DNA from: Chara braunii
Lineage: Eukaryota > Streptophyta > Charophyceae > Charales > Characeae
Reading direction: 5' to 3'
Length of the DNA stretch: 49,466 nucleotides
Assembly (NCBI GenBank): GCA_003427395.1
Contig: BFEA01000059.1
Coordinates: forward strand, 1,162,154-1,211,619
Made by a program: the position numbers and the translations under genes. Below, piece by piece: positions 27,650-38,311 of this stretch. Under the pieces are notes generated by a model that saw only the letters and a program-made list of their open reading frames with translations, was not told where the DNA came from and did no database searches. Every line of letters starts with the position of its first letter. Positions within the stretch are counted from its first letter, which is position 1.

Positions 27650-29010
27650 ATGTCTAGTTCCAGAGTACAAATTGGCACACCATTCTCTGTGTGCTTTGAC
27701 CCTCGCTCTCTCATCTTCCTCCTTGCGTTGCTTCTCACTCCTCACTCCTGTGACTTCACAAAACCCATTTAAAAACCCATCAGAAAATGCAAGCTGCATG
27801 AAAGCGAGCAACCACGGATCTGTCTTACCTCACCTTTGCCAGTTCATGATACATAGAACTGCTGTAGACACATCAGGATCCCTGTTACCGTTCTATGCCG
27901 TTTCTACTTTCCCGCATGCGAGGAGGCACATCCTCGAAATATGTTGTGTATGGTTCCCCCCCAAGTACAAGAAGGCACATGCTCGTCCATGGTTTGGTCG
28001 TCTCTCTGTCCCGAGACTGCACAACAACATAGAACGGAAGGGAACTGATCTGTGTTAGGTACGACACCTGTGCAAGCTTATGAAACACAGAACTGGTGTA
28101 GATATGTAGTCTCTGGTACTGGATTCTGTAATTTCTGTTCTTGCACGTATCTAGGGTGTTTCAGCCATCACCGATGTATGGCACCTGACAAAGCATCCAC
28201 AAGCACTCTCTCTCTCTATCAATGGTGAGGAAAAGGGGGAGCAAAGTTCATGAATTAGCATCTTCCGCTTTCCTATGGAAGGAGTTGAAGAATTGTATTC
28301 ATGATAATGAACTCTCTCCCAAAGTACCTATGTCCATCGGGACGTTATACACAGGGAAGTTGTGTATGGCAAGTGCTTCGCACAGTTGAGCCAACACGAA
28401 TGAATGGGAGAAAATCCTTACATCTTTTGACACCTTTGGAAAACTTCCAACCGTTGAAGAGAAACAGTTAGTTGGATTAAAATTTAAAGATAATCGTTTT
28501 CTTCTTATTTTTGCTGAGTACATAGCCGTGCACGCAACTGTTTGGTAGTCGAAAGTTTTGAGGCAGCCAGTTGGTGGGGATGGAAGTATCATTTCTGCGT
28601 GGCTGGTTGGTGGGAATGAAAGTATCAGATCTGCTTTGTGTGTGCTTTTCTATTTCAGTAAACAAAGAATGCAAGTACGTTTAATGCATAATCCAGTAAT
28701 GTGATTAATTTCCTTAATTGACAGTGCATGTAGACGAGGTGGTGTTAGTGCTGTGTGACTGCAAAAGGTCTCTGTTTTTGTTGGAATATATTTGCTAACA
28801 CTCCGTATGTGTGGAGTTTCGCTTTTAGACTCGTTCATTGAACACATTTTCGGTTACTTGTGGCAAATTGATCCCTTCTGAGGAGCATGTGGTGCACCAT
28901 TTTATGTCTTTTTTGTTTTGGGTCTCAACCTTCCATTTCCAAATGATAAATGCCAGAAATCCTCTCAAACCTACTTACTAGCTAAGACTGTTTGGAAACC
29001 TACAATAAAG
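27650..29010. other. No gene seen
   Basis: AT-rich toward the right. An ORF at 27567-28058 (+) has no recognisable motif and crosses the repeat array. GGCTGGTTGGTGGGAATGAA and CAGCCAGTTGGTGGGGATGG at about 28562-28620 are a short direct repeat. Confidence 0.5.
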
Positions 29011-29025
29011 AGTTTACCAGTTCTA

Positions 29026-29039
29026 GTCAATCCAATCTT

Positions 29040-29071
<32 letters not shown>

Positions 29072-29104
29072 GAGGTGTGTCAGCTGTACCAGTCAATCCA
29101 ATCT
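29026..29104 (-). mobile_element. Short poly(A)-tailed retroinsertion with 13-bp exact target duplication
   Basis: GTCAATCCAATCT occurs at 29026-29038 and 29092-29104. The 53-bp insert is, on the minus strand, TGGTACAGCTGACACACCTC followed by about 29 A and a few bases. It is too short to identify the source. Confidence 0.7.
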
Positions 29105-29186
29105 CAGTTGGTGAACTAGTTGAATTACAAATTGAACATAACAAGTCCATCAAAGAGGTAAGGTTTCTTGATGACTTTTGGTATAA

Positions 29187-30272
29187 TGGTTGAAACTAAT
29201 TGGGTGATTCCGGGGATTCTGACTTTTCGTACTTCTAGAATAGGTTTGACATTTTTAATCGTGTTAAGTTGTTAACAAAATGTGTGATTATAGACAAGTT
29301 GTCATTAGTCAGACAATCAAAAATTTTGTAACTAATAGCACAATATATGGGTGAAACAAAATATATATATATGCAGGGTAACCGACGTTCGGGACGGGCC
29401 GAACGCCCGAACGTATGGGACCCCTTGGGGATGCGTTCGGCCGTTCGGGCCGAACGCGACCCAAAAAAAAAAAAAAAATCTGAAAAAAAGATATGTTATG
29501 AAGAAAAATAAATTAAGCAAGATTTGCCTGAGCATTACATCCAAATTCCTTACCAAATTTGAAATGAAAATAAATACTAATAATAAAAATAACTAAAAAT
29601 AAAAAAGAATTAAATTTAGCGAGTGCGCCAGCACGTTTTCGACACCGCGATCTTTGGACATTTTTTTTTTTTTTTGGCATAGCTAAATGCCCTGAAAATT
29701 TAAAGATGTCTACTTCACATAATGCAAAACCCACTAAAAAAGTTTCAAAAAATAATAAAATTATTTAGACCCTGAACTAAAGTGAAACAAAAAGTAAAAA
29801 GTGAAAAAAACCGTGGGCGAGCATGTTTTGAGACCGCCATCTTTGGCGATTTTTAATTCTTATTTGGCTGAGCCAAATGACTTGAAAATTTATGGGCATG
29901 TACCTCATGTCATAGAGAACTCACAAAACAGAATTCAGAAAAACAAAGTTATTTTTAGGGCCCGAGAGAATTTTTGGCGGGGGCTGAACGCCGTAAAGTT
30001 CGGACCCCGTACGGGACCCCGAACGCCCGTACATACGGAGGTCTTCTCGGGGACCTCCGTACGTACGGGCTGGGACCCTATGTATATAGATATATCGTAT
30101 ATATATATATATATGGGTGAAACTAATTGGCTGATTCCGGGGATTTCGACTTCAAGAATGGGTACGACATTTTTAATCACGTTAACAAAATGTGCGATTA
30201 TATTTATAGACAAGTTGTCATTAGTCAGACAATAAAAAATTTTGTAACTAATAGTAGTAATAGCACAATATA
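29187..30272. repeat. ~160-bp direct repeats (29187-29346 and 30114-30272) flanking an inserted element
   Basis: GAAACTAATTGGGTGATTCC..ACATTTTTAATCGTGTTAA..GACAAGTTGTCATTAGTCAG..AAAAATTTTGTAACTAATAG on the left matches GAAACTAATTGGCTGATTCC and the same following words on the right, with small indels. ATATGGGTGAAAC also sits on both sides of the element. A tandem duplication probably came first, and the 29375-30079 element then landed inside it. Confidence 0.8.
29375..30079 (+). mobile_element. CG-palindrome element, copy 1 (705 bp, non-autonomous)
   Basis: It starts AGGGTAACCGACGTTCGGGA and ends GTACGGGCTGGGACCCT, so the tips are AGGGT..ACCCT. Both ends are GC-rich with CGAACGCCCGAACG and CGTACGTACGG palindromes, while the body is about 70% A+T. 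Inside, a ~190-bp segment with GCACGTTTTCGACACCGCGATC (29640) and GCATGTTTTGAGACCGCCATC (29822) is tandemly duplicated. There is no ORF of note. The left arm uses the TTCG theme and the right arm mainly GTACG. Confidence 0.75.
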
Positions 30273-30424
30273 TTGTTTTTTTTCCCCCATGAATCATACA
30301 AATGTTGATAAATTTGTGTATCAATTGTTGTACCTTGCAATTCTCTAAAATCAAAGGCTCGAAGAGCGAGACTTGTGACATATTTCGGTTCACAGTTCAA
30401 TTTTTCGTTTTTCGGTACCATGTG

Positions 30425-30735
30425 ATGTCGATTGGGAATTCCTTGTAAGTCTTTCACTCCTTGAATACAATGGTATTTTGCACCAGGCAAATCTTTGACT
30501 CTTCCTCCTCAAACCATAACAATAGAGTGTTTTTGTAAATTATGGCCTTCTCCAGTAATGTATGCAATAATCTTATTTCGTTTGGTTAATCGATGCGTCA
30601 CCCAGTATTGGGAATTGGGTCCAGTGTCCCCGCTGAGACAAACATAACGTCCTATGACAGAACTGCCTGAAGAATTTTCGACAACAATTGCCTTGAGTTG
30701 AGCGATTGATTGGAACTCTTCCTCAGAAAAGGGAA
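30425..30735 (-). pseudogene. rps12: Degraded mitochondrial rps12 (ribosomal protein uS12m) copy
   Basis: On the minus strand the frame 30640-30512 reads RLTKRNKIIAYITGEGHNLQ then KHSIVMV, a TGA, then [20 protein letters not shown] and LQGIPNR. GEGHNLQ.HS and K.HCI.GVKDL.GIP are typical of mitochondrial rather than plastid S12. Upstream, the CPQ.RGVCL..T..PKKPNSA stretch can be followed only by allowing indels. The TGA stands where the family has arginine (CGA to TGA), and CATCAC replaces the expected CGTCGC, which looks like methyl-CpG decay in the nucleus. It is non-functional: stop, frameshifts, no start. Best explained as mitochondrial DNA in the nucleus (NUMT). Confidence 0.85.
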
Positions 30736-30859
30736 TGGAACCAACATCGAGGGTTGTAAGCAATACCCAGAAAATTTGTTGAAATTCTTCCGTCCATAGT
30801 GAATCACTTCTTTGGCTTAGCCCTACCTAATGCTGCTAGATATGCAACCCATTACCAGG

Positions 30860-30970
30860 CCTGGCTCAGACGGTCTCAACAACCCATGAACTGTTGGAAT
30901 GCAGACTTGTGTCAGTCGGTTCCAGCAACCATGAGCTGTTGGAATGCAGACCTGAGTCTGAATCGAAATG
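30860..30970. repeat. Two-copy ~44-bp direct repeat
   Basis: CAACCCATGAACTGTTGGAATGCAGACTTG and CAACC-ATGAGCTGTTGGAATGCAGACCTG, each preceded by a (C/T)GGT(C/T)(T/C)-(C/A) word, stand side by side. Shown as segments only; no gene seen. Confidence 0.65.
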
Positions 30971-31315
30971 CAACCACATGAACAGAAAGGAATAGTTGTG
31001 AATTATATGGGGTTTGTCAGTTCAATGGTAATACATGAAGGGTGTAGCTTTTTTTTATTGTTATTTTTTGTTTAAACTAGCAATACATTTTCCCTCTTGA
31101 AAAATAAATATTTAATTCGTTTATGATCGCATGTTTCTTAGGAGACTTTCGAACCAATATGGTTGGTGACACTAACCAAAATGAGATCCGTGTCGGTTTT
31201 TTTTTTTATTAATGTGTAGCGAATTTTCAGACTTTTGCGTGTCGATTCAATTTTTTTAATGCGGAATGAAATTTTAGGCTTGGCTTCAATAGTTGGGCGA
31301 GGTACGAGTGTTTGA

Positions 31316-31560
31316 AAAGCAATCCAGTTTGTCCAAACCAAAATTTCACCAAGGGCTACGTGGGCCATCGAAGGCGACATAACTAACTTTTTTGATTCTA
31401 TAGATCACAACGTTATCATGCAAATTATCAAAAAAGAGATTGTCTGTGAGAAATTCCTAGCGCTGGTGAAAGGGTCGCTTAAAGCGGGATACAAAACCAA
31501 TGTAGGCAAAGTGCATGTGGTGGGGTCTGGGAACTCTCCTGCATGGCTTGTATACTTATC
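31316..31560 (+). pseudogene. Group II intron-type reverse transcriptase/maturase fragment
   Basis: One frame reads AIQFVQTKISPRATWAIEGD followed by ITNFFDSIDHNVIMQIIKKE and then FLALVKGSLKAGYKT. W.IEGDI..FFD.IDH (catalytic Asp codon 31376-31378) and F..L....LKAGY are signatures of group II intron-encoded RTs, as in plant and algal mitochondria. Upstream, LGFNSWARYECLK in another frame resembles the preceding GFR(P)GR.CH.AL block, which implies a frameshift. Downstream, the TPQGG and YADD regions are not found. Lying next to the rps12 relic, it probably came with the same or another mitochondrial insertion, though the two are on opposite strands. Confidence 0.72.
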
Positions 31561-31564
31561 AGCT

Positions 31565-32875
31565 GCATGGTTTGTATACTTGTCCGGTCATTGATATGTA
31601 ATTAAACCCTGTTCATGTTTGTCACATCTCCTTGAATACCTCTGATTGCAATGTTTTTTGGGATAGTAAGCCATTGTTCAGAGAAGTCCTTAGTTTCGTT
31701 CACTGTCCTTAATTTTACTCATAATTTCATTTTGTTTTATCCATTTTGTCCTTAATTTCTTATAAGTTCAATCTTGCCACCCATTGCCTTCCATGCATTT
31801 AATAATAATGTGTTGTGTGTGAATGAAAAATGGGACGATGTGATATACATAAAAAAATGAACGAAAAATGGGATGATGTGATATACATCCAAAAATGAGA
31901 TTAGTATATCGACACTATCCTCTCATTCACGGGTGCATCTTTGGATCCGAAGAGATCCCATAACCATGGTTACCTCAACCATAACCATGGTTACCTCCCC
32001 ATGCTAAACCAATTGGCTTTTAAATCATACAGTGAGTATATTGTGCGATGATCTAGGAGAATGGTCTCGATCGTGATCCATCTCCAAGTTGTATCCCACA
32101 AGCGCCATAAGAATGATGCCCTTGGGCACTTTATCAGGAAGACGGTGGCCTACTCTTTTACTCTTTGCTGAACTGTATTCCTTGGATCATTGTCCTACCT
32201 AAGTTTGAATGTTTAATGAACTTTAATCCACAGACAAGCATATCTTTCCTTCGAAAAAGTACCTTATAAGTGATTGTAACTGTGATGTTATTTCGTTTAA
32301 CCTGCGCCGACTTGGAAACTGATCCAGTAATCCCCTAGTGCATTTTCACTCATCCAGGTCCGAGGGGGAAATTTGTAAGCATTGTACCCATAAACTAGAT
32401 TGATTCATGATTATTTTTATCTATTACCCTCATTGCAGACGTATGATCCTTAAGGATCTATTGAAACTTTGGAGTCATTTGGGGAGGGAAGATTCTACCC
32501 AGATGACCAGTTGAATGGAAACCCCTACTACAATGTGAATACAACCCACAATCCCACCATTATCTTTCCCTCCTACCAAATCACCACTTTTGAAGGTGGG
32601 GCACTTTTCATAATTCTGCACTTAATGTAATATTTGTTGGAATTTCATTTGGGTTCTTTTGCAAATTATGACACTATTGCAATGATTTTATCATCTATTT
32701 ATGTGAAATCTGATCCGACTAAATTTATTCTTACTATCGTATGCTTTACCTAATGTCTTTATGGGATAACTTCATTAGATGTGGTTTGGATGAAAGAGTC
32801 AATTATCTGTCTATTTGAAAACAAAGATTGTTTGAATACTACCTCCTATCTATGAGGTGCAACCTTTTTTATGTC
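31565..32875. other. No gene seen; AT-rich
   Basis: A short duplication (AAAAATGGGACGATGTGATATACAT, twice at about 31826 and 31865, quoted in part) and the doubled palindromic word ATAACCATGGTTACCTC (31961 and 31981) are the only structures noted. No family motif in any frame. Confidence 0.5.
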
Positions 32876-32880
32876 TTTAG

Positions 32881-32881
<1 letters not shown>

Positions 32882-32937
<56 letters not shown>
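32882..32937. repeat. (GA)n microsatellite, about 28 units
   Basis: Uninterrupted AG repeats. Confidence 0.97.
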
Positions 32938-32939
<2 letters not shown>

Positions 32940-33138
32940 TAACAAATTGTTTTGTAGGTTCAGTTTTTCACCTAGCTCTGGTTGTGTTGTTAGGTGGCAG
33001 AGTTGATCCAGGAGGGGACCAATATTTGTGTGACTCCAGAAGCAGACAAACATTATAGATGACCCTTCGGGTTGGCCTCCTAATCTGTTGCATAGCAAGG
33101 GGGGACCAGGATTGGAGATGACTTTAAGCAACCATTTA

Positions 33139-33305
33139 AGAGACAGAGATGCTACTTGAGTATTTTGGTATGGGGTGCACGACCTTACTTTCCACGTCGC
33201 TTTGGTGATAAACTTCGATGAGAGACATAGTTGTTACTTGAGTATTTGAGTCTAGCAGTGAAAACCCTCTTTTCCACCTCGCTTCAATGATAAAGTTTTA
33301 TGTCA
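33139..33305. repeat. Two-copy ~83-bp tandem repeat
   Basis: AGAGACAGAGATGCTACTTG, AGTATTT, TCCACGTCGCTTTGGTGATAAA is followed by AGAGACATAGTTGTTACTTG, AGTATTT, TCCACCTCGCTTCAATGATAAA. Confidence 0.8.
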
Positions 33306-33460
33306 CTCTTGATATAATATTTATAGTTTTATGAGTCAATTCTTCATAGGTAGACAGTAGTGTATTTTTTCAAGGGGATCACCACACTTTTCTTTAGAGG
33401 TTAAGAGTGTTGATATGAACCATAGAGAACTTAAATACTTATAGTAGGTTGATAACTTAC

Positions 33461-33755
33461 TGTTGAAGGCATCCTACCTAATAAAGCAGAAACGTCTGAT
33501 TCAGCCTATACGAATATAAAACTATGATCAATAAATAAAAATACGTCTTGTTTATTCACATCTCGAAAATTCCAGTTTATAGACGGATGAATGAGCCGTC
33601 GGACGCTCACATAATAGTTGGACTTACTGCTTTAACTATGGCATAATATTTTCGAGATGTGAATAAACAAGAGGTCCTTTTATTTATTGATAATATTGTC
33701 ATATTTGTACAGGTTGGATCAAGTTACTGCTTTATTAGGTAGGATGCCTTCAACA
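33461..33755. mobile_element. Foldback element, arms about 110 bp, loop 77 bp
   Basis: The left arm (33461-33570) begins TGTTGAAGGCATCCTACCTA and ends TTCACATCTCGAAAAT. The right arm (33648-33755) is its inverse. The inner ~45 bp (AATAAACAAGA..TCGAGATGTG) and outer ~35 bp match best; the middle is diverged. The loop has GACGGATGAATGAGCCGTCG. No ORF. Confidence 0.88.
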
Positions 33756-33949
33756 ATTACTGTAGGTTACTTTTCACATCCTATTATTGAGGTGTGTTTG
33801 TTATTTTACTTGGCAAAATTGTTCAAAATTGTTCGAAACAAGTTTCAAAAGTCATTGGTGGTTATCTTTCGGTTCCCCTTCCCTCAATAGTCGCCTTCCC
33901 AATAGCCTCACAAAAGTTATTGACCCAACCATTAGATATTTTGAAGTAC

Positions 33950-34195
33950 AGGAGGTCGCACTCTCTGATGGTTAATCCATCATTATGAAAATTTGTTACC
34001 ATATTAGATAGGAACAAAAACATTACACAAACTTATCAATTTTTTTCGTACTAGGGTGATTGAGGTTTCACCCTCTGATGGTTAATCCATCATTATGAAG
34101 TTTTGTTACCATGGTTGATTACTATATTAGATAGTAAACAGAAACATTACATCAACTTATGAATCTCTTTCATATTAGGCTGATTGAATTATGAA
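33950..34195. repeat. Two-copy ~115-bp tandem repeat
   Basis: CTCTGATGGTTAATCCATCA, TTATGAA, TTTTGTTACCAT, TATTAGATAG, AACATTACA, AACTTATGAAT and GGCTGATTGA occur in the same order twice. The second unit has a small internal insertion. Confidence 0.88.
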
Positions 34196-34554
34196 ATCCT
34201 TATTAGGCCATCTGCAAACAAAGAGTGAAAAAAAAAAAAACTCCGACAGAGAGTGATACTACTGAGATTCGACTTATGTCTTTAGTTGTTGTCAAGTTTG
34301 TTGTCAAACCTTATATGATTACGACAAACAAATAGGGAGCAAGCGGATCCAGTGTTTGACAAATGTTGAAATTAAAATTTGAATTTTGGGGCCCAATTGA
34401 TTTGAACCTTACTTCATTGCATTATGGTGTAGGATAGAAACTCAACGCCTAGTAGATATTTTCTTACGCTAATCTTTTGTAAGAAACAATCCTATAACTC
34501 GTAGTCAATATGGTCAAATGTTTTTGTCTTACAATTTCAACCGTGATTTCGCTA

Positions 34555-34800
34555 TATGCGGTTTGCACGTACACATATTCTTGTACGCGTCACGTGTGCG
34601 CGTATACGTCCGTACACGGAAATACGAAGAAAAACAAAATATAGAAAAACATCTGAAAACAAATCAAAAAATATATGTCATGCAAAATGATATTTCAAAC
34701 AATGTTTGTCGGAGACTTATCTTAAAATTTTGTACGAAAGTCGAGTTAAAAATCAAAAACCAAAAAACAAATAAATTGAATTGATAAAAAAAAGTAACTA
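34555..34800 (+). mobile_element. Probable CG-palindrome element fragment (GTACG theme)
   Basis: A short palindromic head (TTGCACGTACAC, GTACGCGTCACGTGTGCGCG, TATACGTCCGTACACGG) is followed by an A-rich body with ATATGTCATGCAAAATGATA and GTCGAGTTAAAAATCAAAAA. The same body words occur just inside the element starting at 35771 (ATATGTTATGCAGAATTATG..CTCGAATAAAAAATTAAAAA). Confidence 0.55.
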
Positions 34801-34807
34801 CTAAAAA

Positions 34808-34950
34808 AACAGTTTGAAATTACACTTAAGCCCAAAACAAGTTTAGAATTGCAATCTGAGCAATGTATGCAAGCCAACTTTCGAGTAAGGTACATTGGCC
34901 GGAGTGCAATTTAAAACTCGTTTTGACCCGAAGTGTAATTTCAAACTGTT
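34808..34950. mobile_element. Foldback MITE, 143 bp, about 45-bp arms
   Basis: The left arm AACAGTTTGAAATTACACTT, then AAGCCCAAAACAAG, is the inverse of the right arm ending GAAGTGTAATTTCAAACTGTT. The loop is about 52 bases. Confidence 0.85.
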
Positions 34951-35029
34951 CTTGTGACTCCTGTACAGTTTCTCCCAAACAAAAACAAGGAAAAAATAGA
35001 AAAAATGAAAAACAAATTTTGTTACAAAC

Positions 35030-35770
35030 AGGGTCACCAGCCTGTACGTCCGGAGGTCCCCGGGCCGACCTTCGTACGTATGGGCGTTCGGGGTTTCGTT
35101 CGCTGTCCGAACCCGAAGGCGTTCGACCCCACCAAAAATTATTTTGAGTTTTAAAAATAAATTTTTTTTTTTAATTATTTTTTTGGTGAGTTCTTTATGA
35201 TGTGAGGTAAATGCCTATAAATTTTGAAGTCATTTTGTTAAGCCAAACAAAATAAAAAATCGCCAAAGATGGCGGTGTCGAAACGTGCTCGGCCACTCAC
35301 TATTTTGTCTTTTTTTACTTTTTACTTCTTGATTTCAATTTATTTCGGGGCTTAAAGCAACTTTTATTTTTTGAAACTTTGTTAATAAGATTTATATGAT
35401 GTGAAGTCCACATCTGTAAATTTTCAAGACATTTGGCGATGCCAAAAAAAAAAAGCAAAATTGCCAAAGATGGCAGTGTCGAAAACGTGCTCGCACACTC
35501 ACAAATTTTAATTCTCGTTTATTTTCTCTTATTTTTATTATCAAAAATTATTTTTCGTATTTTATTTTTATTTCACAGTTGATACAGAATTTGGATGTAA
35601 TGCTCAGACAAATGTTGTTCATTTTAGTTTTCTTCATAACATTGTTTTTTTATTTTTTTTGGATTTTTTNAATTTTTTGTNTTTTTTTTTTTTCAAAGTT
35701 TGGCCCGAGCGGCCGAACGTATCCCCTCGGGGTCCAGCACGTTCGGGCGTTCGGGTTCGGGCGTTCACCC
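35030..35770 (-). mobile_element. CG-palindrome element, copy 2 (inverse of 29375-30079)
   Basis: Read on the minus strand, the body follows copy 1 throughout: the same arm (CGAACGCCCGAACGTGCTGG, CCCCGAGGGGATACGTTCGG), A-rich tract, GAGCATTACATCC, the duplicated ACGTTTTCGACACTGCCATC/CGTTTCGACACCGCCATC words, and a right arm with CGAACGCCCATACGTACGAA. The lower-coordinate tip is AGGGTCACC, the inverse of copy 1's right tip. Two N bases lie in a T run at 35670 and 35681. Confidence 0.75.
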
Positions 35771-36121
35771 AAATATATGTTATGCAGAATTATGATACAA
35801 ACAACTTTTCCTGGGAGTCGTAACCGAATTCTAAACCAAACTCGAATAAAAAATTAAAAACTGAAAAAAAGGTAATATTATCGTAATAATTAAAATTTTA
35901 TGTAAAAGTATTTTTTAAAAAAAATATTGTTTTTAAGTTTTCTTTAAGGTTTTTGATTTTTAAATCAAGCTTGGTTGAAAATTCGGGGATGCCTCCTGTG
36001 CAAACTTCACAACGTATATTTTTTGAATTTTTTTCCTTTTTTTTTTTTAACGTATACGTATGCCCGGTTTTTGGCATGTACGGGTATGCCAAAATACGTA
36101 CACACACGGGGTGCTACCCAA
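35771..36121 (-). mobile_element. CG-palindrome element, third type, with internal foldback
   Basis: The right tip on the minus strand is TGGGTAGCACCCCGTGTGTG, then TACGTATTTTGGCATACCCG. It matches the tip at 49232. The body contains imperfect inverted copies of GTAACCGAATTCTAAACCAA / CCCCGAATTTTCAACCAAGC and TTAAAAATCAAAAACC, suggesting long diverged arms. It abuts copy 2 directly. Confidence 0.55.
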
Positions 36122-36952
36122 CTCCGTACGGGGGAACCTGCTCACAAGAGGGACCATTGTTGTCCTCTTTGGATGCGGGTCTGCTTCTTATGGAGATTGA
36201 CAACGTCCAACGCCCAGGATACTTAGTTCGGTCCTATCAGATATATGATGCAGTTGGTGGAGAAGTTGGGTTCCTTTGTGCCACAACCAGCCGGCGTTCT
36301 TCCTCAAGGTGTCCCTCCTGTCTATCGACATCCGTCAAATTCTTCTCCTCCTTGTGCTACCGCCCCTCCTTATGAAGCTCCTGCTCCCCCTCCCTCTCCT
36401 TCCCTGAATCCCCCGCCTCCCCCTCCTCGTCCTCCTCCTCCCCCTCCATATACGAGAAAAAAAATGTTTGTACCAGTGGATCTAAGTTCCTCTCAAGGTC
36501 GGGGTGATGAAAATAAGTTTCTAGGAGTAAATTGTTTCTAACCACGATTGACAGATATGTTTTCGTTGATGGTTAGGAATACAGTTGGCAGAAAGAACCT
36601 TTGGGTTTCGATCGGGTTAATGCAGGGAAGAAGACGACAGTCGCTTCAACAGGGAAGGATGATAGAATTAAACACGTTGAAGACCTTAAGAGAGAACTTC
36701 TCTTCAAGACCAAGTATCAACTGGAATCTCTTTGCAAGGCGGATAAAATCGAGTATTATAAGTTATAACAAAAAAACAAGCACCAACAAATTTGGTGGAG
36801 ATCAGAGCTAAGAACGCCTATAAAGATGATTCTAAGGAGGAAGGTTTGGATAACATCGCGTCGGAAGCTCAAGAGGAGGACCGTCTTAATGATCTATTCA
36901 TCATGCCTTTGTTTGGGATTTTTTGAGGCGAACGTAGTCGCTTCGTGCTAAC

Positions 36953-37495
36953 GTGCCTAGGAGACGTGAAAATTGGGACAATAGAGAAGCATGGTCTAGG
37001 TTTCTGGTTTTGCTGATAACATTCTCGGGTTGCATAACCTGGGCCAATAAATTATTAGGAATATGGTTGCATATGTTCTCTTCTGGCTTCGATCTTTTCC
37101 AGCCAATAGGACATTGCGTCTATGTGTTGTTGTCTCCCTCCTTTCGCGTCAGTTATATTGGCTCTACCCACCGACGCCACCGTGGTCTATCTGTTCGATG
37201 ACGCGAGCATGCTTAATTTTCTGAAAATTGTTCGGACAAAGGTAACCATCGCCTTAGACAATGGTTTAGGAAGAAAGGATGGTACAACTATGTTACTCTC
37301 CCTATGGCCTTCCCATCGGTTGATGAACTACGCGATGTCGAATCTTGCCTTATTTCTCGGTGGTGTCCTTCCCTCAATTCTCGTCTACCTTATAAGAAAT
37401 ACGGGTGTCGACGAAGAGGTAGAAGAGAGAGAGCGAGTTTTCTTAACAGCCATAATATTCGTATGGTTCCCAGAGATGGGTCGACGAAGAGGTAG
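36953..37495 (+). pseudogene. GIY-YIG endonuclease domain (retroelement)
   Basis: One frame runs through the domain with two nonsense codons (TGA 37199-37201, TAA 37214-37216). It has CVYVLL..SYIGSTHRRHRG, where VYV..YIG is the GIY-YIG core (YIG codons 37154-37162) and a conserved Arg follows. It continues with WFRKKGWYNYVTLPMAFPSV, DVESCLISRW (catalytic Glu codon 37340-37342) and CPSLNSRLP (Asn codon 37376-37378). All key residues survive despite the stops, which indicates fairly recent decay. Confidence 0.8.
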
Positions 37496-37553
37496 AAGAG
37501 AGAGAGCGAGTTTTCTTAACAACCCTAATATTCGTATGGTTCCCAGAGATGTA
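37408..37553. repeat. 73-bp tandem duplication inside the retroelement ORF
   Basis: The copies starting TCGACGAAGAGGTAGAAGAG at 37408 and 37481 are nearly identical through CGTATGGTTCCCAGAGATG. Because 73 is not a multiple of three, the duplication itself shifts the frame. Confidence 0.9.
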
Positions 37554-38311
37554 GGGGATAGGTTGATTAAATTCTCTATCTCCCTTAACTCTTCTTTAAC
37601 CCCACCGAACTCTACTCCTCTCTCCTACTCTTTGTTCTCTGTTTTGAACGACTGTCGGGATAGTAATGTTACTCCAGCCACTATCTTCTGCTCCGGCGGC
37701 AACGTCTTTCTTGATGCTTGGAGCCGGTTGAAGAGATGTTTTGGTATTAGCTCTGTTTTGTTCAATAACCGACTTACGCTCCGTAAGTTTTCAAAATCTC
37801 AGTTTATGGATGGGGGCGTATTCTCATTTACACGCATCTGAAGGCATTTTGATGGCAGGGAACGTCAAAAGTGCGTCCTTATCTCTCTCCTGCATGTCCC
37901 ATGGACTATCCGATCGCTATGTAATTTCTCTCTCGCCAGTTTGATTAAGATATATGATACGATCGATCTCTTTCATGCTGATAAAACGAGAGGATGTTTG
38001 AAAGAATCCTCAGACCTATTATCTCCAATTATTGAGTCCGCTTGTGATTAGAGGATGTGATCGATACTAGGTAATAGGTCCGAGGATTCTTTTATGATGT
38101 GATTAGAGGATGTGATCGAATATGAGTCCACTTGTGATTAGAATTAGGTTTGATATCTCATTAAAAAAGAACAAGATTATTCAATTATTGAGATTTTTAC
38201 ATATTCGATCAGAAAAAGGATTTCGCAGGATTAATTGGCAGAGTTTCTTATTTCTAGGCTTCGGGTGGTCTGGATGGCAAACAAATCGGTAGGCCAGTTA
38301 ATTCATAACCA

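Noticed and set aside
30799-30981. 60-residue ORF with repeated CWNADL
   Set aside because: Comes from a short tandem duplication; no family recognised.
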